A stretch of 64,000 nt of DNA, taken from NCBI RefSeq assembly GCF_024166365.1, contig NC_064834.1:59190001-59254000 (forward strand), given 5' to 3'. The notes under the pieces were generated by a model. That model had not been told where the DNA came from and made no database searches. It was given only the letters and a program-made list of their open reading frames with translations. This DNA is from Elephas maximus indicus. Taxonomy: Eukaryota; Chordata; Mammalia; Proboscidea; Elephantidae. Shown one piece after another: positions 1-9,220 of this stretch (positions within the stretch are counted from its first letter, which is position 1; each line of letters starts with the position of its first letter). The position numbers and the translations under genes are program-made.

Positions 1-225
1 TTGGGTCTTTATTAGTCATCGTCCAGTTTTCACATGCATATGAGACAGTTGAAAACACCATTGCTTGGGTCAGGTGAGCCTGAATCTTCAAGGTGACATC
101 TTTGCTTTTCAACACTTCAAAGAGGTCTTTAGCGGCAGATTCACCTAATACATCTTTTGATTGCTTGACTACTGCTTCCATAGGTGTTGATTGTGGATCC
201 AAGTAAAATGAAACCCTTGACAACT

Positions 226-1095
226 TCAATCTTTTCTGTTCATCATGATGCTGTTTATTGGTCCAGTTGTGAGGATTTTTGTTTTCTTTATGTTGAGGCG
301 TAATCCATACTGAAGGCTGTGGTCTTTGATCTTCATCAGTGAGTGCTTCAAGTCCTCTTCACTTTTAGCAAGGAAGGTTGTGTCATCTGCATAATGCAGG
401 TTGTTAATGAGTCTTCCTCCCATCCTGAGGACCCCTTCTTCATATAATCCAACTTCTCGGATTATTTTCTTAGCATACAGATTGAATAGGCACGGTGAAA
501 GGATACAACCCTGACGCACATCTTTCCTGGCTTTAAACCATGCAGTTTCCCCTTGTTCTCTTTGAACAACTGCCTCCTGAACTATGAATAGGCTCTTCAT
601 GAGCACAATTAAGGGTTTGGGAATTCCCATTCTTTGCAATGTTATCCATAATTTGTTATGATCCACACAGTCAAATGCCTTTGTATAATCAATAAAACAC
701 AAGTAAACATCTTTCTGGTGTTCTCCGCTTTCAGCCAGGACCCATCTCACATCAGCAATGATATCCCTCCTCCTATGTCCTCTTCTGAATCTGGCTTGAA
801 TTCCTGGCAGTTCAAAGTCAATGTACTGCTGCAGCTGCTTTCGAATGATCTTCAGCAAAATTTTACTTGTGTGTGATATTAATGATATTGTTCGATAATT
901 TCCACATTTGGTTAGATCAGTTTTCTTGGGAATAGGCATAAATATGGATCTCTTCCAGTTGGTTGGCCAGATAGCTGTCTTCCAAATTTCTTGGTAAAGA
1001 CCAGTGAGCACCTCCAGAGCTCCATCCATTTGCTGAAATATCTCAACTGGTATTCTGTCAATTCCTGGAGCCTTGTTCTCTGACAATGCCTTCAC
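226..1095 (-). pseudogene. Reverse transcriptase fragment of the RTE LINE
   Basis: Open frame of 289 codons giving most of an RTE-clade reverse transcriptase, the enzyme that copies LINE RNA into DNA at the nicked target. Visible motifs: KAPGIDRIP at residues 8-16, the first catalytic aspartate block FIDYTKAFDCVDH at 134-146, RQGCILSP at 194-201, and the catalytic YADD at 235-238. Upstream linker and endonuclease pieces continue at 1131-1502 and about 1533-2150 but are separated by stops and frameshifts, so no complete ORF2-like protein can be made. The methionine is simply the first in the open stretch, not a natural start. Confidence 0.9.
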
Positions 1096-1130
1096 AGTGG
1101 AGCTTGGAATTCTTCCTTCAGTACCATCGG

Positions 1131-1502
1131 TTACTGGTCACATGATACCTCCTGAAATGGTTGAACATTGACCAATTCTTTTTGGTATAGTGACTCTGTA
1201 TATTCCTTCCTTCTCCTTTTGATGCTTCCTGCATCGTTTAATATCATTCCCATAGAATCCTTCAATATTGCAAATTTAGGCTTGAATTTTTTCTTCAGTT
1301 CTTTCAGCTTGAGAAATGACGAGCATATTCTTCCCTTTTGGTTTCCTATCTCTAGGTCTTTGCACATCTCATTATAATATTTTACTTTGTCTTCTTGAGC
1401 TTCCTTTTGAAATCTTCTGTTCAACCCTTTTATTTCATCATTTCTTCCTTTTGCTTTAGCTATTTGATGTTCAAGAGCAAGCATCAGAGTCTCTTCTGAC
1501 AC
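1131..1502 (-). pseudogene. Endonuclease-to-RT linker of the RTE LINE
   Basis: A 123-codon, lysine- and glutamate-rich fragment upstream of the reverse transcriptase piece, matching the linker of RTE/BovB proteins. The plus-strand frame at 6089-6472 in the second RTE copy is the same region: both carry the NDAGSI or NNAGSI and KEHTESL-like stretches. It is out of frame with its neighbour and is a remnant. Confidence 0.8.
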
Positions 1503-2164
1503 CCATTTTGGTCTTTTCTTTCCTATCTTTTCTTGCTTTCTTCATGGATGATGTCCTTGATGTCATTCCATAACTCATCTGGTCTTCAGTCATTAGTGTT
1601 CAACACATCAAATCTACTCTTGACATGGTCTCTATATTCAGGTGGGATATACTCAAGGTCATACTTTGGCTCTCGTGGACTTGATCTAATTTTCTTCAGC
1701 TTCAGCTTGAACTTGCATATGAGCAATTGATGGTCTCTTCCACAGTCAGCTTCTGGCCTTCTTCTGACTGATGATACTGAGCTTTTCCATCATCTCTTTC
1801 AACAGATGTAGTCAATTTGATTCCTGTGTATTCCATCTGGTGAGGTTCACATGTATAGTCACTGTTTATGTTGTTGAAGAAAGGTATTTGCAATGAAGAA
1901 ATCATTGGTCTTGCAAATTTTTTATCACGGGATCTCTGGCATCGTTTCTGTCACCAAGACCATATTTTCCAACTACCGATCCTGCTTTATTTCCTACTTC
2001 TGCATTCCAATCACCAGTAATTATCAATGCATCTTGATTGCATGTTCTATCAATTTCAGACTGTAGTAGTAAAAATCTTCAATTTCTTCTTCTTTGTCTT
2101 TAGTGGTTGGTGCATCTGCCCGTTTGTCATATTTTGGGGGCTTGTGTGTTGCTGTGATGCTGGA

Positions 2165-2785
2165 AGTTATGTCACTGGTATTTAAATATCAGCAGGGCCA
2201 CCCATGGTGGACAGGTTTCAGCTCAGATTCCAGACTAAGAGACTAGGAACAAAGACCCAGTGGTCTACTTTGTGAAAAGAATTAGCCCGTGAAAGCCTTA
2301 TGAATAGCAGTGGAACATTTTCTGGTATAGTGCCAGAAGATAAGCCCCTCAGGTTGGAAGGCACACAAAATATGACTGGGGAAGAGCTGCCTCCTCAATC
2401 AGAGTCAACCTTAATGACATGGATGGAGTCAAGCTTTTGGGACCTTCGTTTGCTGACACGGCATGAATGAAAATGAGAAGACACAGCTGTAAACATCCAT
2501 TAATAATTGGAACATGGAATGCATGAAGTTTGAGTCTAGGAAAACTGGAAATCATCAAAAATGAAATGAAATGGAACACATAAACATCGATATCCTAGTG
2601 ATTAGTGAGCTGAAATGGACTGGTATTGGCCATTTTGAATTGGACAACCATATGGTCTACTATGCTGGGAATGACAGATTGAAGATGAATTGCATTGCAT
2701 TCATCATCAAAAAGAACATTTCAAGACCTATCCTGAAGTACAATGCTGTCAGTGATAGGATAATATACACTTTTGATAGCTGATT
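2165..2785 (+). mobile_element. Inverted 5' segment of the first RTE: 5' UTR and endonuclease N-terminus
   Basis: This plus-strand block holds the RTE leader region (about 2165-2570) and the start of the apurinic-type endonuclease (2571-2783, about 70 codons, with VISELKWTG near its start and ending at DRIIY). It lies head-to-head with the minus-strand body at about 2160. The endonuclease frame then ends in a stop at 2781. The leader seems long enough to reach near the element's natural 5' end, but I could not align it to a consensus. Confidence 0.8.
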
Positions 2786-3384
2786 AATAATTTAATAGTA
2801 ATAGTTACTGTAAAGCACACTGAAGTATCAGAACTCCTCATCATGCTTGGTAACATTCTCCCCACAAATGCTAAAATTATATCCATGGGCTGTCAGGACA
2901 GCCAAAGTCTGAGGACCTAGCAGCCTTTTACTGTGAATTCTGAGCACAAAAAGACGGGCAGATCTGAGTTTTAGAGTTCAGATACCATGTTTGGAAAAAA
3001 TAAAAACCACAAATGCTTTCCTTGCTTTTCCTCTTGCACTCTCCATGGGGTATCATCCTCCACATAACTTTGGGTACTACAGCCTAAGAGGACAGCACAC
3101 ACAGGGAAGTACTCCTTGGAGCCTAGTAGAGGTCCAGTGGACACGTGTTACAAGGGGAAATCCTGCAGAAATTTGAACATAATTCTGACCATGTAAGTGG
3201 TGGACTTTCTTGTGCAATTCTACCTCACTCAGAATGTCCACATCAGCCAGATCCTTGTAACCTTATGTTATCTAAAACAGCATTTGAATATTAATAACTT
3301 CTTGGATTTCCTTCCTCATTCCAGGTCTTCCACATCTTTCTCCTACACAAACCCTCCCCTGGCTCTCCCTGCCCTGTCTCAGAG
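2786..3384. other. No recognised feature
   Basis: Apparently unique, AT-leaning sequence. The small frames at 2991-3176 and 3197-3391 show no domain and no coding character. Confidence 0.5.
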
Positions 3385-3495
3385 AAGTTAAGAGGTTAAT
3401 TCAATGCCATCCAGCTATTAAGCAGAGCTGAGATTTGAACAAATATCTGTGTGTATGTCTGTCTGCCTCCAAAGCCCACCTATGCTCTTAATTTC
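3385..3495 (+). mobile_element. MIR fragment
   Basis: Diverged MIR (ancient tRNA-derived SINE). It shows the degenerate 'agaggttaa ... agctgagatttgaac ... ccaaagccca' order of the MIR core. Confidence 0.65.
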
Positions 3496-3785
3496 CTCAA
3501 ACAAGAGTGACATTTAGCCCCTGCCCTGGGAGGAGGTAGAATTGGGAATCCTAATCCAAATAGCCATGTGTGGCAAGTCCATATTCCAGACAACCTCAGT
3601 TATGTGGTCTGCAGAGAGCACGCTGAGGTTGTTGGTCTGATTTGACTGAATGAAATCTACCTACTTCCAATTTTCTTAACTCCCCACTGTTCAGTCTAGA
3701 ATCACTAAAATGTTGGTAAATCAAGGGGGAGAACTCCATGGAGAAGATTTGAAGAAAAAAATCCAATCTGGGCATCTTGCAGTAA
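3496..3785. other. No recognised feature
   Basis: Apparently unique sequence with no coding or repeat signature that I recognise. Confidence 0.4.
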
Positions 3786-3975
3786 CATCTCCATAAAACC
3801 CAAAACCAAACCCACTGCCATTGAGTCGATTCTGACTCATAGCAACCCTATAGGACAGAATAGAACTGCCTGATAGAGTTTCCAAGGAGCACCTGGAAGA
3901 TTTGAACTGCCAACCTCTTGATTAGCAGCCATAGCACTTAACCACTATACCACCAGGGTTTCCCATCTCCATAAA
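3786..3975 (-). mobile_element. AfroSINE, short form, with 12-bp TSD
   Basis: tRNA-derived SINE in reverse orientation, body 3798-3963. The left side holds the tail (gagtcgattctgactca, accctataggacag), the right side the tRNA-like head (ttagcagccatagcacttaaccac, ccaccagggtttcc). Flanked by the perfect repeat catctccataaa at 3786-3797 and 3964-3975. It lacks the middle block seen in the long copies. Confidence 0.95.
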
Positions 3976-4806
3976 GAGATGGCCAGTTAGCAATGGCTTT
4001 ATTAGTAGGTTCAAACCTATAGTTTGGACTCACCCCAAGCAAGCAATTGCTATATATTCAAAGTCCAATCAAATTTATGAGGCAGCTGACCCTGTGAATT
4101 CACTGTGACATGTCTGTTTAAAAAAAGCACCAGGGAAACAGCTGCTGTTGTATTTATTCCAGACAATGTTAACGTCTTAACAAGTGTCATTTATTTTCTG
4201 GAAGGTGTAGGATGCTAAAAGATCTTTCAAGAGAAATGCCAATTCCTTTCCTATTTAGGGCACCTAAACTATTCCACTAAGCCAGGGTCAAGGACATTTT
4301 AAATAACAATCTGCAGAGGTCATTTTCATCTATGTGCACTTTTTTAGGGATGTTAGCTGCTGCATTTGAAGATTAAAACAAAGCTAGAGTGAGGATTTAA
4401 ACAAATTGCTCAGAAAATCAAGAATTTGGTACCTTTTACTGCTATCTAATTTAGCTGTCTCATGGGAAAATGACATAGCAGAAAATCCACCCAACAATTT
4501 CAAATATTGCTCATCCTCCAGCACCGCCTCATTTAGCCCTTACCACAACCCTAAGGCATCTGGTAATTAACCCTTAGAAGAATTAAAGTTCTCCAAGGAC
4601 ATTTTTAAATACTTTAAAAATAGACAAATCTATATTCTCTGTAGTATACTTAGCTCAGTATCCCAATTGCGCTATTCTCGCTTTCTCCAAATCCCACTCA
4701 CTCTCTAAGACCCAGTTTAGAGGTCCTCTTCCACTCTCCAGAGGGAATCTCTCCTTCTCTAGACTCCCCTCTTTATTTATTCTTAAAACATGGCCTTTGC
4801 TTAGAG
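3976..4806. other. Mostly unrecognised; weak MIR and L2 traces
   Basis: 4490-4600 resembles a degraded MIR ('cctcatttagccctta.cacaaccct'). 4650-4806 resembles a degraded L2 3' region ('aagacccagtttagaggtcctcttcc'). The rest looks unique. No coding signal. Confidence 0.4.
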
Positions 4807-4864
4807 ATATTTACTCTTGTTATTCTTAGGTGTTGCCAAGTTGGTTCTGACTCATCGGGACCCT

Positions 4865-5179
4865 TTATACAACAGAACAAAACTCTGCCCGGCCCTGTGC
4901 CATCTTCACAATACTTGGTATGCTACAGCCCATTTTTGCAGCCACTGTGTCAATCCATCTCACTGAGGGTCTTCCTCTTTTTTGTTGATCCTCTAGTTTA
5001 CCAAGCATGATGTCCTCCTCCAGGAACTGATCTCTCCCGATAACATGTCCAAAGTATGTGAGATGAAGTCTCACCATCCTCACTTCTAAGGAGCACTCTA
5101 GTTGTACTTCCTCCAAGACAGATTTGTTTATTCTTTTGGCAGTCCATGGTATATTCAATATTCTTCTCCAACAGCACAA
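4865..5179 (-). pseudogene. C-terminal domain of the RTE protein (fragment)
   Basis: Open stretch of 104 codons matching the C-terminus of BovB/RTE proteins: CWRRILNIPWTAKR at residues 3-16, LTYFGHVIGRD at about 40-50, IMLGKLEDQQKRGRPSVRW at about 57-75. This domain lies after the reverse transcriptase and is typical of the clade. The copy is cut off from an intact frame upstream. Confidence 0.85.
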
Positions 5180-6088
5180 TTCAAAGGCATGAATTCTTCT
5201 TCAGTTTTCCTTATTCAGTGTTCAGCTTTAGCATGCATATGAGGTGATTGAAAACCCATGGCTTGGGTCAGGCACACCTTAGTCTTCATGGTGACATCTT
5301 TTCTTTTCAACACTTTGAAGAGGTCTTTTGCAGCAGATTTTCCCAGTTCAATGCATTCTTTGATTTCCTCACTGCAGCTTCCATGGAAGTTGAATGTGGA
5401 GCCAAGTTAAATGAAATCCTTGACAACTTCAAACTTTTCCCCATTTATCATGTTATTTATGATATTTATGTGCTTCAAGTTCTCTTCACTTTCAGCAAGC
5501 AAGTTTGTGTCATCTGCATAACGCAGGTTGTGAATGAGTCTTCCTCCAATCCTGATGCCCTATTCTTCCCATAGTCCAGTTTCTTGGATTATTTCCTCAG
5601 CATACAGATTGAATAGGTATGGTGAAAAGATACAACCCTGATACATGCCTTTCCTGGCTTTAAACCATGCAGTATTTAAATACATGTTCTGTTCAAACTG
5701 CTGCCTCTTGGTCTATGTACAGGTTTCTCAAGAGCACTATTAAGTGTTCTGGAATTCTCATTCTTTGCAGTGTTATCTGTAATTTGTTATGGACCACACA
5801 GTCAAATGTCTTTGTATAGTCAATAAAGCACAGGTAGGCATCTTTCTGGTATTCTCTGTTTTAAGCCAGATATCAAGGACATCATACATGAAGAAAGAGG
5901 TCATTAAAAAGACAGGAAAGAAAGAAAAGACCAAAATGGATGTCAGAAGAGACTCTGAAACTTGCTCTTGAACATCAAGTAGCTAAAGCAAAAGTAAAAA
6001 GAGCTGAACAAAAGATTTCAAAGGGTACCTCAAGGAGACAAAGTATTATAAAGAACTAAAGAATAAATCCAAGTCTCAAGTTGCAATA

Positions 6089-6472
6089 TTGAAGGATCCT
6101 ATGTTGAAAATATTAAATAACGCAGGAAGCATCCAAAGAAGATGGAAAGAACACACAGAGTCACTATCCCAAAAAGAGTTGGTCAAAGTTCAATCATTTC
6201 AGGGGGTAGGATATGATCAGGAACCGATGGCACTGAAGGAAGAAGCCCAAGCTGCGCTGAAGGCATGGGTGAAAAATCAGCATCCAGAAATTGACGGAGT
6301 ACCAACTGAGATGTTTCAACAAAGGGATGCAGCACTGAAGTACTCACTCATCTATGCCAAGAAATTTGGAAGACAGCTACCTGGCCAACTGACAGGAAGA
6401 GATCCATATTTATGCCTATTACCAAGACAAGTGATCCAACCAAATGTGAAAATTATTGAACAGTATTATTAA
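6089..6472 (+). pseudogene. Linker and RT N-terminus of the RTE (inverted segment)
   Basis: 127-codon fragment in the inverted arm of the second RTE. It has NNAGSIQRRWKEHTESL near the start and an IDGVPTEMFQQ stretch matching GIDRIPVEIFQQ of the first copy. A frameshift follows; the reading continues to about 6693 through DIIADIRWILAESREYQKD-type codons. Confidence 0.8.
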
Positions 6473-6704
6473 TATCACACACAAGTAAGATTTTTCTGAA
6501 GATCGTTCAAAAGTGGCTGCAGCAGAGTATATCAACAGGGGAACTGTCAGAAATTCAAGCTGAATTCAGAAGAGGACATAGAATGAGGGATATCATTGCT
6601 GATATCAGATGGATCCTGGCCGAAAGCAGAGAATACCAGAAAGATGTTTACCGTGTTTTATCAACTATGCAAAGGCATTCGACTGTGTGGATCATATTTA
6701 CTCT

Positions 6705-6934
6705 AAGAGACTGCAAATTCCATTAAGTCTTATTGTACTTTATTCATCTTTGCCATCTGCACCATATCTAGGAAGAGCCTGACACATAGATGTAATCCAA
6801 TATAACCTCACTAAATAAGGACACTTTTCAAAAACCTGTACTTTAACAGCCAGTATCATTTAGGTGATCAAATATCATTTAAATAATCTTAATCACAGAA
6901 GACTAACAGATTTATTAAAGCACAATCTTTTGTA
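6705..6934. other. No recognised feature
   Basis: AT-rich sequence between the RTE and a MIR; nothing recognised. Confidence 0.4.
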
Positions 6935-7052
6935 TCAGACTGCCTTAGACTTAGGTTCCAGCTCTGCCAATTATTATCTGAAAGACTTTGGGCAAGAGTT
7001 TTAAGCTCTATATAAGTGTCAATTTTTCAGTATGTAAAATGGGGCTATTACT
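6935..7052 (+). mobile_element. MIR, broken by an L1 insertion
   Basis: MIR core with 'gacttaggttccagctctgcc', 'gactttgggcaag' and 'gtaaaatgggg'. An L1 3' end has inserted into its 3' part at about 7065. Confidence 0.8.
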
Positions 7053-7276
7053 GGAACATAATTCTTTTTTTATTATTTCTTGTTCCTTAAGTGAAAGTTT
7101 ACAGATCAAGTCAGTCTTTCATACAAAAGTTTATATATGCTTTGCTATGTCCTCCTAGTTGCTCTCTCCCTAATAAGACAACACACTCCTTCTCTCCACC
7201 CTGTAGTCCCATGTCCGTTCAACCAGTTCCGTCCCCCTCTGGTTTTTCATCTTGCCTCCAGAAGGAATATAACTCT
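7053..7276 (-). mobile_element. L1 3' end fragment with TSD
   Basis: Reverse-strand L1 3' UTR end, body 7066-7263. T-rich left side, then the reverse complement of the tail seen at 8860-8970 and 43480-43600 (ttaagtgaaagtttaca, cagtctttcatacaaa, tataagactccc-like). Flanked by ggaacataattct (7053-7065) and ggaatataactct (7264-7276), a 13-bp TSD with two mismatches. Confidence 0.8.
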
Positions 7277-7383
7277 TATGGTTATTTTAAAAAACACAAT
7301 GCCTGGGAATGCCCAGTATACAGTCACCATTTGCTTTTCTTTATTTCTTGATATGTGACTGCATGGGTCAGGATAGTCAAGGA

Positions 7384-7570
7384 CAGAGGCTCTGAAAATG
7401 TGAACCTTGGGCTAGTAGCATCAGCATCAAGAAGTGTTAAACACCACTCACCTCTCAGCAGCCTGAACCTGAGAGTGTAGAAATGCAAACGGCTATCTCA
7501 GCAGCATCCCACACCCACCCACCAATCACAGAGCTATTGCATATGCTCCTGCTGAGCAGCAACACATGTA
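7384..7570. mobile_element. MER20-like hAT MITE remnant
   Basis: Shows 'cagaggctctgaaaatgtg' and 'ctagtagcatcagcatcaa' followed by 'gtagaaatgcaaac', the order of the MER20 family of non-autonomous hAT DNA transposons. Heavily diverged. Confidence 0.6.
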
Positions 7571-7937
7571 GGTAAACCAGTCACATCACCGGCATTGGAC
7601 ATCTCTATATTTATTAAGAAAAACATTCTCATAGCAGTGGTCAAATGTCTATTTTTCTATCAGTTTCACAATTCTCTACCAAAGAGAAGTAAATTATTTT
7701 GATAAAGCGGTGATTTTTTTTTTTTTTTTTTAGATTACACGAGGCTATCTTATGGGCTAGAGGTGACTCGTACACTGTTTCACCCAAGATTCTATGGGTA
7801 CTGTCATTCTGCCTGTTCTGTTCCACAGCTTAGCTATATATATATTTTTTAAAGCTATTTATAGATATTGAGCTTTGGCAAATCAAATCTTACTTAAAAA
7901 TAAGAGAGGTGCTAAAGACGCAAATAATTTTTTTTTT
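7571..7937. other. No recognised feature
   Basis: Apparently unique, with an 18-bp T run near 7714-7732 and AT-rich stretches. Confidence 0.4.
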
Positions 7938-9220
7938 AAAGCTGAGTCCTACAAATATTGTATAAGACCAGTATTATAAGATCTTTAGAAATAGTTTAAA
8001 CTGAGAAGAAAACATTCTTTTGTGGTTACAAGAGGAGGGAGGGAGGGAGGGTGGGAGAGGGTTATTTACTGATTAGATAGTAGATAAGAACTACTTTAGG
8101 TGAAGGGAAGGACAACACTCAATGCAGGGTAGGTCAGCACAGCTGGACTAAACCAAAAGCAAAGAAGTTTCCTGAATAAACTGAATGCTTCGAAGGTCAG
8201 CAAAGCAGGGGCAGGGGTTTGGGGAGTATGGCTTCAGGGGACATCTAAGTCAATGAGCAAAATAAAATCTATTAAGAAAACATTCTGCATCCCACTTTGA
8301 AGTGTGGCGTCTGGTGTCTTAAAAGCTAGCAAGCGGCCATCTAAAATGCATCAATGAGTCTCAACCCACCTGGATCAAAGTAGAATGAAGAACACCAAGC
8401 TCACAAGGTAATTATGACCCCAAGAGACAGAAAGGGCTACATGAACTAGAGACTACAACATCCTGAGACTGGAAGTACTAGATGGTGCTTGGCTACTACC
8501 AATGACTGCCCTGGCAGGGAACACAACAGAGAACCCCTGAGGGAGCAGGAGAACAGTGGGATGCAGACCCCAAATTCTCATAAAAATACCAGACTTAATG
8601 GTCTGACTGAGACTAGAAGGACCCTGGTGGTCATGGTCCCCAAACCTTCTGTTGGCCCAGGACAGGAACCATTCCCGAAGCCAACCTGTCAGACATGGAT
8701 TGGACTGGACAATGGGCTGGAGAGAGACGCTAATGAGGAGTGAGCTACTTGCATCAGGTGGACCCTTGAGACTATGTTGGCATCTGTCTGAAGGGGAGAT
8801 GGGAGGGTAGAGGGGGTTAGAAACAGGCAAAATGGTCACAAAAGGAGTGACTGGAAGGAGGGAGCGGGCTGACTCATTAGGGGGAGAGTAAATGGGAGTA
8901 CAGTAAGGTATATATAAGTTTACATGTGAGAGACTGACTTGATTTTTAAACTTTCCCTTAAAGCACAATAAAAATTATTAAAAAAAAAAAAAAAAGGGAC
9001 TAAAAGGCACACCAGCCCAGGGCCATGGACTAGAAGGCAGGACGGTACAGGAAAGCTGGTAAGGGGGAACCGAAGGTAGAGAAGGGGAGAGTGTTGACAT
9101 GTCATGAGGTTGGTAACCAATGTCACAAACCAATATGTGTACTAATTCTTTAATGAGAAGCTAGTTTGTTCTGTAAACCTTCATCTAAAGTACAATTAAA
9201 AAAAAAAAAAGCTGAGTCCT
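7938..9220 (+). mobile_element. L1 3' UTR insertion with a second L1 3' end at its tail
   Basis: Bounded by aaagctgagtcct at 7938-7950 and 9208-9220, a perfect 13-bp TSD at a TT/AAA site. Part A (7951-8979) is a long L1 3' UTR segment ending in AATAAA at about 8968 and a poly(A) run (8980-8995). Part B (8996-about 9198) is the 3' end of a different L1 subfamily (ggggcacaccagcccag-like start, taaagtacaattaaa end), with its own poly(A). Neither part has coding sequence. Either B inserted in A's tail, or both arrived together by 3' transduction. Confidence 0.9.
8037..8055 (+). other. G-quadruplex motif in the L1 3' UTR
   Basis: Five GGG runs separated by single bases (GGG at 8037, 8041, 8045, 8049 and 8053). 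Guanine-rich polypurine tracts are a known feature of mammalian L1 3' UTRs. Folding is predicted from sequence only. Confidence 0.8.

Larger units (their letters stand above)
1..2785 (-). mobile_element. RTE/BovB-type LINE, 5' part inverted, 3' end outside window
   Basis: Non-LTR retrotransposon of the RTE (BovB-like) clade. Positions 1 to about 2160 read on the minus strand: end of the endonuclease domain, linker, and reverse transcriptase with an intact YADD. From about 2165 to 2785 the sequence switches to the plus strand and holds the element's 5' untranslated part followed by the N-terminus of the endonuclease (VISELKWTG motif at about 2592). The plus segment stops in the endonuclease just before the point where the minus segment picks it up, so together they cover most of one element with a small gap. 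This head-to-head shape is what twin priming gives. The 3' end and left TSD lie outside the window. Frames are broken by stops, so the copy is dead. The family call rests on protein motifs and is firm. Confidence 0.9.
4807..6704 (-). mobile_element. RTE/BovB-type LINE with inverted 5' segment and 11-bp TSD
   Basis: Second RTE copy, body 4818-6693. 4818 to about 5870 reads on the minus strand from the 3' end back to reverse transcriptase motif A. About 5872 to 6693 reads on the plus strand from the end of the endonuclease-side linker to the same motif A. The two arms overlap by roughly 80 bp of element sequence (around the FIDY-KAFDCVDH codons). The whole compound insertion is bounded by atatttactct at 4807-4817 and again at 6694-6704, so inversion and insertion were one event, as twin-primed reverse transcription predicts. 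All frames are broken. Confidence 0.92.

Noticed and set aside
1168-1905. Several plus-strand and short minus frames over the first RTE
   Set aside because: Shadows of the minus-strand LINE; only the reverse transcriptase and linker pieces have recognisable protein motifs.
8453-8968. 171-codon minus frame, with an overlapping plus frame
   Set aside because: Antisense to an L1 3' UTR, which is noncoding; translation has no known domain.
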